64,000 nt of DNA from positions 1,364,001 to 1,428,000 of the forward strand of contig NZ_CP011803.1 of the NCBI RefSeq assembly GCF_001038625.1, read 5' to 3'. This document shows positions 7,949 to 15,515 of this stretch, in pieces. Source of the stretch: Clostridium carboxidivorans P7 (lineage in GTDB: Bacteria > Bacillota > Clostridia > Clostridiales > Clostridiaceae). The position numbers and the translations under genes were made by a program. Positions within the stretch are counted from its first letter, which is position 1. Each line of letters begins with the position of its first letter. The notes under the pieces are model-generated. The model saw nothing but the letters and a program-made list of their open reading frames with translations. It made no database searches and had not been told where the DNA came from.

Positions 7949-8494
7949 TTATAATAGTTTTTCTATTTCAGAAATCATGTCTAAAGGTTCGGTTGTAGGT
8001 TCAAATCTACCAACTACATTACCTTCTTTATCTATTAAAAATTTAGTAAAGTTCCATTTTATAGAGTTGCCTATCAAATATTCAGGAAATTGTTCCTTTA
8101 AAAAGTTATATAATATTTGTCCGCCTGGGTGGTTTAAGTTTAAGCCTTTAAAAGGAACTTCTTCACTTAAGTATTTAAATAGAGGATGTGCTGAAGAACC
8201 TCTTACATCTATTTTTTCAAATAGTGGGAAGGATACCCCGTAGTTAAGCTGACAGAAGTTTTTAACTTCTTTATTATTTCCAGGTTCCTGTCCAGCAAAT
8301 TGATTGCAAGGGAAGCCTAATATTTCAAGACCTTGCTTATTATATTCATTGTAAAGTTTTTCTAAGTCTGCATATTGAGGTGTAAATCCACATTTGCTTG
8401 CAGTATTTGCTATTATTAATACCTTTCCTTTATATTTTTCAAGAGATATTTCCTCTCCATCTATTCCTATAACTTTGTAATCATAAACTGACAT
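7949..8494 (-). CDS. gpx: glutathione peroxidase-like (thioredoxin-type) peroxidase
   Basis: A 181-residue thiol peroxidase of the GPx superfamily. The peroxidatic residue is Cys35 in [12 protein letters not shown] (cysteine, not selenocysteine). [13 protein letters not shown] carries the catalytic Gln and the resolving Cys, and the [12 protein letters not shown] block holds the catalytic Trp/Asn. Such enzymes normally use thioredoxin-type donors, which fits the trxB and grx genes directly downstream. A strong AGGAGGA ribosome site, a consensus promoter and an OhrR-like operator precede it. Confidence 0.93.
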   Translation of the reverse strand: MSVYDYKVIGIDGEEISLEKYKGKVLIIANTASKCGFTPQYADLEKLYNEYNKQGLEILGFPCNQFAGQEPGNNKEVKNFCQLNYGVSFPLFEKIDVRGSSAHPLFKYLSEEVPFKGLNLNHPGGQILYNFLKEQFPEYLIGNSIKWNFTKFLIDKEGNVVGRFEPTTEPLDMISEIEKLL

Positions 8495-8546
8495 AAATTT
8501 TTCCTCCTTTTATCCCGATAAATATATTTTATAAAATCATTTAATG

Positions 8547-8566
8547 TACAATTAAATTGTGTACAA
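8547..8566. promoter_or_regulatory. OhrR-type operator upstream of gpx
   Basis: TACAATTAAATTGTGTACAA contains the palindrome TACAATT-A-AATTGTG, matching the OhrR operator type TACAATT/AATTGTA. A second overlapping dyad (TTGTGTACAA) adjoins it. It lies just downstream of the predicted transcription start of the gpx operon, which encodes an OhrR-like protein. Confidence 0.7.
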
Positions 8567-8581
8567 CTATTCTGTGATTTA

Positions 8582-8610
8582 AATTTATCATGAAAATTAA
8601 GCTTTGTCAA
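8582..8610 (-). promoter_or_regulatory. promoter of the gpx-trxB-grx-ohrR operon
   Basis: Minus strand TTGACA (8610-8605), 17 nt, TAAATT (8587-8582), followed about 20 nt later by the OhrR-like operator. Confidence 0.7.
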
Positions 8611-8713
8611 TAGTAATTATTAATAAAATAATTTTGAAAGTGATAAAAAGAAAATATCAACCATTTAATTTTTTTCATATATTGATTATAGAAAAATACT
8701 TAAGGAGTGTATT

Positions 8714-10396
8714 ATTACGAGTATAATAAGTAAGATATTATATAAAATTTCAATAGAGGGTGGAGCAGCAGTTAAAAGGAACTTTGACATAGAAACTGAA
8801 AATTCCAGGGAAGTAAATGAAAAAGTGTTATTTAAAATATTGAAGTTAAATTATAAAAGTGAAATTGGAATTAAGTTTAATTTTAGGAATATTAAATCCA
8901 TAGATGATTTTAAAAAACAAGTTCCATTAACGGAATATCTTTATTATGAAGATTATATAGAACGAATGGCAAATGGAGAAAAAAAGGTCTTAATAAGTGA
9001 CAAGGTTGAATATTTTGGACATACCTCAGGAACTACAGGTAAACAAAAGTTAATTCCTTGTACTAAAAGAAGTAGAAAGATTGCTTCAAAGTATATGGCA
9101 CTGCTTATTAATAAATATTCTTATGATAATTTTAAAGAAAATTGGAATTATGGAAAAGGATTGATGATAGCTGACATGGTCATGACTACTTATACTAAGG
9201 CAGGAATTCCAATATGTTCTGCTACGTCTGGAGGAATGAATGGTATAAAACGCATATTACCTTATTTATATACTTCTCCAATAGAGGTAATGAAAATAAA
9301 AGATAGAGAAGCTGCTCTTTACCTTCATTTACTATTTGCACTAAAGGAAGTTGGACTTTTATATATAGGTGGAGTTTTTATTTCTAACATATTAGATTTA
9401 TTTAGAGTATTAGAAAGTAAACATGAAAGCTTGGTAAGGGACATAAGAAGAGGACGTATAAGTAATAATTTAAATATTGACGAAAGTACTAGGTGCAGCT
9501 TAAATAAGCTTCTTTCACCTAATGCAGGTAGAGCTTATCAGTTAGAATGTGAATTTAAAAAAGGCTTTAAGGGGATAAGTAAAAGGATATGGCCTAACTT
9601 ATTATATATTATAACTGTAACAGGGGCAAATTTTTCTATATATGATGACAAAGTAAATTATTATACGAATTCTCTTAGTATTTATTCTCCAGGCTATGCT
9701 GCTACTGAAGCTATGATGGGAATTAATCCTTATGCAAAAAAAATAAGATATATAATTATTCCTGATACTGTTTTTTATGAGTTTATTCCAATTGAAGATG
9801 GAAAGGCAAATATCAATCATACCTATCGTTTAGATGAATTAAAAGTAGGAAAAAAATATGAGATAGTGATTACTAATTATGCTGGACTTTATAGATATAG
9901 AATTGGGGATGTTATTAAAGTAGTTGATTTTTACAATAACTGTCCGGAAGTTGAATTCTTATATAGAAAAAATCAAGTACTTAATATGGCGGCAGAAAAG
10001 ACTAATGAAGAACATTTAGCCAATTCTATAAGAAATACCATGGGAAATTTGAGTTTAAACTTAGTGGATTATACCACAATACCTGATAATTCAGTTACGC
10101 CTGGAAGGTACATTTTTTATTTTGAATTTAAAGATGTTATTCCAGATTATAAAATTCAGTTAATAGAGAAAACTTTAGACAGTGAACTTAAAAAGTCAAA
10201 TTCAGCTTATGATAGAGCTAGAAACAATAAAAGATTGGATAAAGTAAAGGTAATACTTTTAAAACCAAATACCTTTAATTTGATAAGAGAAGCTTTATTC
10301 AATAAAGGAATATCTAAAAATCAAATTAAAATTCCAAGGGTCATAATTAACAATAAAACTATATTAAATATTGTTAACAAAAATATTTGTAGATAG
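8714..10396 (+). CDS. GH3-family acyl-adenylating protein, apparent non-AUG start
   Basis: An adenylate-forming enzyme of the GH3 (plant auxin-responsive, acyl-acid amido synthetase) superfamily. The ATP/AMP motif is YFGHTSGTTGKQKLIP, followed by SGGMNGIKR, the SPGYAATEAMMGINP block and the YAGLYRYRIGDVIKV motif. The first ATG/GTG/TTG in frame is the GTG at 8825, but it has no ribosome site and would cut off 37 residues that look like the family N-terminus (IISKILYKISIEGGAAVKRN). An AAGGAG site at 8702-8707 points to ATT at 8711/8714 or ACG at 8717. The start is therefore uncertain; 560 residues from 8714. The acyl substrate and amine acceptor are unknown. Confidence 0.8.
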   Translation: MTSIISKILYKISIEGGAAVKRNFDIETENSREVNEKVLFKILKLNYKSEIGIKFNFRNIKSIDDFKKQVPLTEYLYYEDYIERMANGEKKVLISDKVEYFGHTSGTTGKQKLIPCTKRSRKIASKYMALLINKYSYDNFKENWNYGKGLMIADMVMTTYTKAGIPICSATSGGMNGIKRILPYLYTSPIEVMKIKDREAALYLHLLFALKEVGLLYIGGVFISNILDLFRVLESKHESLVRDIRRGRISNNLNIDESTRCSLNKLLSPNAGRAYQLECEFKKGFKGISKRIWPNLLYIITVTGANFSIYDDKVNYYTNSLSIYSPGYAATEAMMGINPYAKKIRYIIIPDTVFYEFIPIEDGKANINHTYRLDELKVGKKYEIVITNYAGLYRYRIGDVIKVVDFYNNCPEVEFLYRKNQVLNMAAEKTNEEHLANSIRNTMGNLSLNLVDYTTIPDNSVTPGRYIFYFEFKDVIPDYKIQLIEKTLDSELKKSNSAYDRARNNKRLDKVKVILLKPNTFNLIREALFNKGISKNQIKIPRVIINNKTILNIVNKNICR

Positions 10397-10502
10397 ATTT
10401 TTATCTGTATATCCTAAGCAATTTATAATAATTAAATATTTTGATGATATTTTAAAGAATAAATTTGGTAAAATTGCATAATATAAAAGATAGATTAAAA
10501 AC

Positions 10503-10545
10503 AGGTAAAACTTTTAATTTAGAAAGTTTACCTTTATTTTTTATG
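10503..10545 (+). terminator. rho-independent terminator after GH3-family gene
   Basis: AGGTAAAACTTTT pairs with AGAAAGTTTACCT, followed by TTATTTTTTAT. Confidence 0.7.
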
Positions 10546-10738
10546 TAAGTTTTGTATTAAATTAAATTTGGTGTTTTATGAAAAAAGTAATGGGTGCACA
10601 CAAAATAGTGCATATTACAGTGTAAGTAGCATACACTATATATTGAAAAGTATATACTAAATGTTATATAATATATACTATATAGTGATCGGTGAATATT
10701 ATGTATTGAAATGTTTACATTAAGAGGAGTGCTGTTTT
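10546..10738. other. AT-rich leader/promoter region with TATATAC repeats
   Basis: The gap before the dikinase-like gene holds several TATATACTA-type direct repeats and a 9-bp inverted repeat (CACTATATA at 10634, TATATAGTG at 10679). It ends in a GAGGAG ribosome site. No gene seen; a regulatory role is possible but unproven. Confidence 0.4.
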
Positions 10739-11938
10739 ATGGAATGCAAAAAGTATGTATACCTTTTTAATGAAGGAAATGCAAAGATGCAGAATCTGCT
10801 TGGTGGAAAAGGTGCCAACATTGCTGAAATGATAAATTTAGGAATACCTGTTCCACAAGGCTTTACGTTGTCTACAGAAGCTTGTACAAAATACTATAAA
10901 GATGACAAAAACTTATCTGAAGAAGTAATAATTCAGATATATAAAGCATTATTTAAAGTTGAAGAGTTAACTGGCAAAAAATTTGGAAGTCCACACAATC
11001 CACTGATTGTTTCAGTAAGATCTGGAGCTAGAGTTTCCATGCCGGGAATAATGGATACCATATTAAACTTAGGTTTAAATGATGAAACTGTGAAGGCTTT
11101 AAGTAATTTAACTAATAATGAAAAATTTGCATACGATACCTATAGAAGATTTATTCAAATGTTTTCTGATATTGTCATGAAAATAGAAAAGATAAAATTT
11201 CAGGATATTCTTGATGAAGTAAAAGAAAATAAAAAAATTAAATTTGATAATGATTTAGATTTATATGATTTAAAAGAAATAGTGGAAAAGTACAAAGCTT
11301 TATATAGAAAAGAAATAGGAAGGGAATTTCCACAAGACCCTAAAGAACAACTACTAGAAGGAATAAAAGCTGTATTTAGATCCTGGAATAATCAAAGAGC
11401 AGTGGCATATAGAAAATTAAATAACATTCCAACAGAATGGGGAACAGCTGTTAACGTTCAAGCAATGGTATTTGGAAATATGGGGGAAACATCAGGAACA
11501 GGAGTTGCATTTACAAGAAATCCATGTACTGGAGAAAAGCATATATTTGGGGAATACTTAACAAACGCACAGGGAGAAGATGTGGTGGCTGGAGCAAGAA
11601 CTCCTCATGAAATATCAAGATTGGAGCAGGAATTACCAGACTGCTATGAAGAGTTTATAAATATATCAGAAAGATTGGAAAGACACTACAAGGATATGCA
11701 GGATATAGAGTTTACCATTGAACAGGGAAAACTATATTTTCTTCAAACAAGAAATGGTAAAAGAACAGCTAAAGCTGCACTAAAAATTGCTGTTGATCTG
11801 GTAAAAGAAGGTCTTATCTCCAAAGAAAATTCTATGTTAATGGTTGATGATGATCAATTGGAGTCTTTTTTACATCAAAATTTTGATGAAGTAAAATTAA
11901 AAAGTACTGAAATTATACCTAAGGTTTTTCCAGCATAG
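10739..11938 (+). CDS. pyruvate phosphate dikinase, N-terminal ATP-grasp half only
   Basis: A 399-residue protein that matches the nucleotide-binding half of pyruvate, phosphate dikinase: LLGGKGANIAEMINLGIPVPQGF, VRSGARVSMPGIMDTILNLG, WGTAVNVQAMVFGNMGETSGTGVAFTRNP and LYFLQTRNGKRTAKAAL (given here as separate blocks). The reading frame ends with two TAG codons at the linker, where PASPG and the phosphohistidine domain should begin. The His-swivel and PEP/pyruvate-binding domains are absent (the family has about 875 residues). It cannot perform the full reaction alone. A MITE-like palindrome starts about 33 bp downstream and may mark the truncation point. A stand-alone role is possible but unknown. 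Confidence 0.85.
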   Translation: MECKKYVYLFNEGNAKMQNLLGGKGANIAEMINLGIPVPQGFTLSTEACTKYYKDDKNLSEEVIIQIYKALFKVEELTGKKFGSPHNPLIVSVRSGARVSMPGIMDTILNLGLNDETVKALSNLTNNEKFAYDTYRRFIQMFSDIVMKIEKIKFQDILDEVKENKKIKFDNDLDLYDLKEIVEKYKALYRKEIGREFPQDPKEQLLEGIKAVFRSWNNQRAVAYRKLNNIPTEWGTAVNVQAMVFGNMGETSGTGVAFTRNPCTGEKHIFGEYLTNAQGEDVVAGARTPHEISRLEQELPDCYEEFINISERLERHYKDMQDIEFTIEQGKLYFLQTRNGKRTAKAALKIAVDLVKEGLISKENSMLMVDDDQLESFLHQNFDEVKLKSTEIIPKVFPA

Positions 11939-11970
11939 TAGATGCTTAATATAATAATAAGCACATTATG

Positions 11971-12066
11971 ACACAACTTTTTGAGAGGACAATTGACAGA
12001 GGACAATGAAGGTGAGTTTTCTTCCTTCACTGTCCTCTGTCAATTGTCCTCTTAAAAAAGTTGTGG
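11971..12066. repeat. MITE-like palindromic element, copy 1 (short form)
   Basis: Near-perfect inverted repeat with arms of about 45 bp containing GAGGACAATTGACAGAGGAC and its complement around a short centre. It shares its arms with the elements at about 50.45-50.70 kb and 54.84-55.12 kb but lacks their 150-190 bp internal part. The downstream flank TTTTTAAACT is also shared. No coding capacity. Confidence 0.85.
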
Positions 12067-12114
12067 TGCAATATTTTTAAACTGAGAAAATTGAGTTATA
12101 AGTAAAAAATTTCC

Positions 12115-12143
12115 TTGACAAATTTTATGAACTGTTTTAATAT
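12115..12143 (+). promoter_or_regulatory. promoter of the marR gene
   Basis: TTGACA (12115-12120), 17 nt, TAATAT (12138-12143). The palindrome ATTACGTAAT and a TTACGA half-site directly follow, overlapping the expected transcription start. Confidence 0.75.
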
Positions 12144-12144
12144 T

Positions 12145-12167
12145 ATTACGTAATCAAAATATTACGA
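12145..12167. promoter_or_regulatory. candidate MarR autoregulatory operator
   Basis: ATTACGTAAT (12145-12154) plus a downstream TTACGA (12162-12167). The same TTACGA half-site occurs as TTACGA-AGC-TCGTAA in front of the next operon, suggesting a shared regulator. Confidence 0.55.
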
Positions 12168-12186
12168 AGTAAGGAAGAAATGTACT

Positions 12187-12624
12187 ATGATAAATGATGA
12201 AGATATTAAAATTGTTGATGCTGCTATACATGAACTTATATATAAAATGATGAGCAGTAAGTTTATGAACGAGTACTCTGATTTAACCAAAGGAATATCA
12301 ATGGTTGATTTTAGGGTTTTAAGAGTAGTAGCAGAAAATCCGGGAAAACAGATAAAGGACTTATTGAATATATTAAAAATACCTAATAGTACATTGACGA
12401 GTGTTATAAATCGTCTTGAAAAGCGTGGAATTTTGAAAAGAGTTATAAGTCCTGAAGATAGACGTTCTTTTAACCTTGAAATTACTGATTTAGGTAAAGA
12501 TATTCAAGAAGAACATATGAAATTTGACTATGCTGTTGCTAGAAAATATTTAGAAGCAACAGAAAGTGAAGAAGAAAAAAGGTTTCTTATTAAGTTCCTT
12601 AAAAAACTAGCAAGTTCTATATAA
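12187..12624 (+). CDS. MarR family transcriptional regulator
   Basis: A 145-residue winged helix-turn-helix protein: helix bundle ends flank the DNA-binding segment KDLLNILKIPNSTLTSVINRLEKRGILKR and the wing SPEDRRSFNLEIT. It has no conserved N-terminal cysteine, so it is not an OhrR sensor. It has its own promoter and a terminator-like hairpin behind it. The following 2Fe-2S/flavoprotein operon has an inverted repeat with the same TTACGA half-sites found at its own promoter, so it probably represses both. The inducer is unknown. Confidence 0.9.
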   Translation: MINDEDIKIVDAAIHELIYKMMSSKFMNEYSDLTKGISMVDFRVLRVVAENPGKQIKDLLNILKIPNSTLTSVINRLEKRGILKRVISPEDRRSFNLEITDLGKDIQEEHMKFDYAVARKYLEATESEEEKRFLIKFLKKLASSI

Positions 12625-12646
12625 ATAAGAATAGAAGATTTGGCAT

Positions 12647-12697
12647 GAATTCAAATATTTAATTTAAAGATATTTGAATTCGTCCAAATTTTTTTAA
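12647..12697 (+). terminator. hairpin with T-tract after marR
   Basis: GAATTCAAATAT / ATATTTGAATTC stem, then CCAAATTTTTTT. Separates marR from the next operon. Confidence 0.65.
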
Positions 12698-12704
12698 TAA
12701 CATA

Positions 12705-12719
12705 TTACGAAGCTCGTAA
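12705..12719. promoter_or_regulatory. candidate MarR operator before the flavoprotein operon
   Basis: Perfect dyad TTACGA-AGC-TCGTAA located 40 bp before the first gene of the operon. The half-site matches that near the marR promoter. Confidence 0.6.
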
Positions 12720-12759
12720 ATTATATGATTCGAAAATTATTACAATCGGAGGTTTTGAA

Positions 12760-13071
12760 ATGAAAGTAAAAGTATATCGATTTGAACCAACAGTAGAAAA
12801 CAGTGAGCATTATGATTATTTTGATGTTCCAGTAGTTTTTAAAGAAAGGTGGACTGTAATGAATATTCTTGATTATATACAGGAACATTGTGATAGTGGT
12901 CTTAGTTACTACAAACATAGTACCTGTGGCCATGGAATTTGTGGAAGATGTACACTTATGGTTAATGGTAAGCCTGTTCTTGCATGCACGCATGTAGTAA
13001 AGGATGATAAAGAAATTGTCCTTGAACCTTTAAAAGGAAAAAAGTTAATAAAAGATTTAGTTACTCGATAA
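12760..13071 (+). CDS. 2Fe-2S ferredoxin-type subunit (fumarate reductase/succinate dehydrogenase iron-sulfur N-domain)
   Basis: A 103-residue protein equal to the N-terminal plant-type ferredoxin domain of SdhB/FrdB. Cys56, Cys61, Cys64 and Cys76 (STCGHGICGRCTLMVNGKPVLAC in two motifs) bind one 2Fe-2S cluster. The C-terminal domain with the 3Fe-4S and 4Fe-4S clusters is missing, so this is a single-cluster electron carrier. AGGAGG-type ribosome site. First gene of a three-gene operon with an ATC-hydrolase-like protein and a flavoprotein; probably passes electrons to or from the flavoprotein. Confidence 0.88.
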   Translation: MKVKVYRFEPTVENSEHYDYFDVPVVFKERWTVMNILDYIQEHCDSGLSYYKHSTCGHGICGRCTLMVNGKPVLACTHVVKDDKEIVLEPLKGKKLIKDLVTR

Positions 13072-13124
13072 CTATTAATTTTTCTTTTTTAATTATTAAC
13101 TAAAAAAAGATGGAGGGAAATAAA

Positions 13125-13586
13125 ATGAGTAATTTAAAAAGTAGTGAAAATCCGGAAGTGAGATATGCAAAGCTTATGGCTGAACTATATTATTTTATGG
13201 CACATGAAATGGTTGAAAGAATGGGGAATGAGAATGGAAGTGAAGCAATTTCATCTGCAATAAATAAATTTGGTGAGGCAAGAGTAAAGGCTATGAAGGC
13301 TGAAGCAAAGGAAAGAGGATTGGATGAGGATGATATAAAAACATATGCTGCTGTAAGGGATATGCCATCGACAGGATGGAAGCATTCAGATAATAATCCT
13401 TTAGAGATTACTTATTGTCCTATGGAGGATATATGGTCACAGTATGGAAAAGCTGGTATGGAGGTAGGACATTTGTATTGTGATATAGACAATATCTTAT
13501 TTGAAAGTTTTGGGATGAAGTTAGAAAGACCTTATTGTATTGCAAAGGGTGATAAAGTTTGCAAGTTTAATTTAAAAAAGTTATAA
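13125..13586 (+). CDS. L-2-amino-thiazoline-4-carboxylate hydrolase-like protein
   Basis: A 153-residue protein of the ATC hydrolase family: helical N-terminal half, then MPSTGWKHSDNN, ITYCPMEDIWSQYG and a C-terminal LYCDIDNILFESFG with ERPYCIAKGDKVCKFNL. The conserved cysteines CP, YC and KVC are present. Members include the enzyme that opens the thiazoline ring in L-cysteine formation, but many clostridial members sit beside redox proteins and have no proven substrate. I start at 13125 because GGAGGG lies 7 nt upstream. Middle gene of the MarR-controlled operon. Confidence 0.8.
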   Translation: MSNLKSSENPEVRYAKLMAELYYFMAHEMVERMGNENGSEAISSAINKFGEARVKAMKAEAKERGLDEDDIKTYAAVRDMPSTGWKHSDNNPLEITYCPMEDIWSQYGKAGMEVGHLYCDIDNILFESFGMKLERPYCIAKGDKVCKFNLKKL

Positions 13587-13605
13587 GAATAAGGAGATAA
13601 TTAAG

Positions 13606-15402
13606 ATGAAAATAGATAAGATAATTAATATGGATATATTAGTTGTTGGTGGTTCTGGAGCAGGATCAATGGCAGCTGTAACAGCTGCTGAAAAAGGAGC
13701 AAAAGTACTGCTTGCAGTAAAAGGAAAGCTTGGGAAAAGTGGTAATGCCATTATGGCAGGAGCGGGATTTTCAATGGATGGAGAAACTGCATATTATAAA
13801 TATGGAATCAAGGAAGCAGATCCTAAAAGTACAAAAGAAGACTTATTTAAAGAAATTGTGAAACAGTCTTTTTACCTAAGTGATCAAAACATGGTTGAGC
13901 AGTTCGTTAATGATTGTGGTGAATGCTGCTGGAAACTCAAACAGTGGATTGAAAAAGCAGGACATAAGGTTGCATTTTTTGGAGAAGAAGGATATATAAC
14001 ATCAGGTAAAGCTGTTGCAGATGGATGCCGATATGGAGTTTCTGAGGCAGGCAGCATTGATGTTATACAAGATTTTATGGTTGCAGATGTTTTGATGGAA
14101 GATGGAAGAGCTGTAGGTGCAGTTGGAATAGATATATATTCAGGAGAGATTATTGAAATTAGATCAAAGTCAGTTATTTTGGCAACTGGAGGATATCAAC
14201 CTTATTCCTTTAAGTGTACTGTTTCCGATATGACTGGCGATGGCATGGCTATGGCATATCGTGCAGGAGCAAAGCTTGCAGACATGGAATTTTTATTGTA
14301 TATACCAGGAGTTGCTCTTTCACCATCGGTATATAAAGGTTCAATTTATCCTTTTTTACACTCAAATATGCTTATGCCTATTGTTAAAAATGGTAAGGGT
14401 GAATGCATTTTAGACAATATACCAGAAGAATTGATTAAAATGAGCAAAGAAAGTGAAATGGGAAAGCTTATATTTACCTACTATTTTGGAGAAGAAATTG
14501 CAAAGGGAAAAGGTACTCCAAAGGGTGGAGTATATTTTGATTACTCAAACGTGCCTTTCGAGACTTATGAAGGATTTCTAAAACAAGTTGAGCCATTAAT
14601 GAGTATGTGGTATGGAAAAGGATTTTATCAAGGAAATAACCTAGATACTTTCGTTGAAAATATTAAAAAAGGAATTCCATGGGAAGTAGGTCTTGGATGC
14701 GAGTACAGCATGGGTGGTATTGAAGTAGATGAAAACATGTATACTGGAGTACCAGGACTTTATGCAGCTGGTGAAACTACAAGTGGTGTGTTTGGAGCTA
14801 TGAGAGTTGCAGATGGACTTATTGAAATGCTGGTACAGGGATATAGGTCAGCATTATCAGCTTGTGAATATATACAAAATGCAAATGATTCAACTATGAA
14901 AAATACAAACATTGATAGTATAATTAAAGACATACTTTTACCTCTTGAAAGAAAAGAAGGAATAAGCCCTATAAAAATACACAGAAGTATAGAAAAAACA
15001 GCTGATGCTGGCTTTAATTTTAGAAGAAATGAAGAAGGACTTACAAAAGCTTTAGATGAAGTTTTGAAAATGCAAGATCATGCTATTAACGAAATGAGTA
15101 CTAAAAGCAAAAATAAGGTTTATAATTATGAATGGCTAGAAGCAATACAATCTCGAAATCTTTTAACTTGTGTAGAAGCAGGTGTAAGAGCTGCTCTTAT
15201 GAGAAAAGAAAGTAGGGGAACCCACATACGTGATGATTATGAATTTGTAGATAATGATAACTGGCTTTTAAGAATTATGAGTTCAAAAGGTGAAGATGGA
15301 AAAATGAAAATGTCTACTAGAAAGCCTAAAGTTACAACAATGGAGCTTATAGAAGGTAAAAATAAGAACATTCCTGATTATATGATTTCAATTTTAAAAT
15401 AG
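13606..15402 (+). CDS. FAD-dependent fumarate reductase/succinate dehydrogenase-like flavoprotein
   Basis: A 598-residue flavoprotein. The dinucleotide fold ILVVGGSGAGSMAAVTAAEKGAKV is at the N-terminus, GKSGNAIMAGAGFS follows, and the late FAD motif is MGGIEVDENMYTGVPGLYAAGE with FGAMRVADGL. It lacks the HxMGG-type histidine of true fumarate reductases (EYSMGG here), so it may act on another enoate-like substrate. The C-terminal part has a helical SdhA-like region with RESRGTHIRDDY. Third gene of the operon with the 2Fe-2S carrier and ATC-hydrolase-like protein; a two-subunit soluble reductase is likely. No signal peptide, so cytoplasmic. Confidence 0.85.
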   Translation: MKIDKIINMDILVVGGSGAGSMAAVTAAEKGAKVLLAVKGKLGKSGNAIMAGAGFSMDGETAYYKYGIKEADPKSTKEDLFKEIVKQSFYLSDQNMVEQFVNDCGECCWKLKQWIEKAGHKVAFFGEEGYITSGKAVADGCRYGVSEAGSIDVIQDFMVADVLMEDGRAVGAVGIDIYSGEIIEIRSKSVILATGGYQPYSFKCTVSDMTGDGMAMAYRAGAKLADMEFLLYIPGVALSPSVYKGSIYPFLHSNMLMPIVKNGKGECILDNIPEELIKMSKESEMGKLIFTYYFGEEIAKGKGTPKGGVYFDYSNVPFETYEGFLKQVEPLMSMWYGKGFYQGNNLDTFVENIKKGIPWEVGLGCEYSMGGIEVDENMYTGVPGLYAAGETTSGVFGAMRVADGLIEMLVQGYRSALSACEYIQNANDSTMKNTNIDSIIKDILLPLERKEGISPIKIHRSIEKTADAGFNFRRNEEGLTKALDEVLKMQDHAINEMSTKSKNKVYNYEWLEAIQSRNLLTCVEAGVRAALMRKESRGTHIRDDYEFVDNDNWLLRIMSSKGEDGKMKMSTRKPKVTTMELIEGKNKNIPDYMISILK

Positions 15403-15428
15403 TAAAATTGATTATTAGAACAAAATAA

Positions 15429-15475
15429 AATTACCAACAAAGGGGAAATGAATTCTCTTCTTTGTGGTAATTTAA
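15429..15475. terminator. terminator after the flavoprotein operon
   Basis: AATTACCAACAAAG / CTTTGTGGTAATT stem with a 17-nt loop; weak T-tract. Lies between convergent genes. Confidence 0.7.
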
Positions 15476-15515
15476 ATTAATTATGTATTAAAGCTACTAT
15501 TTCAAATATGAATTA

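Noticed and set aside
10634-10687. Palindrome CACTATATA/TATATAGTG before the dikinase-like gene as a riboswitch
   Set aside because: The repeats are simple TA-rich sequence and no known riboswitch core is present; listed only as a possible regulatory region.
12721-12993. Minus-strand frame of 90 codons over the 2Fe-2S gene
   Set aside because: Overlaps a gene with clear cluster-binding cysteines on the plus strand and has no ribosome site.
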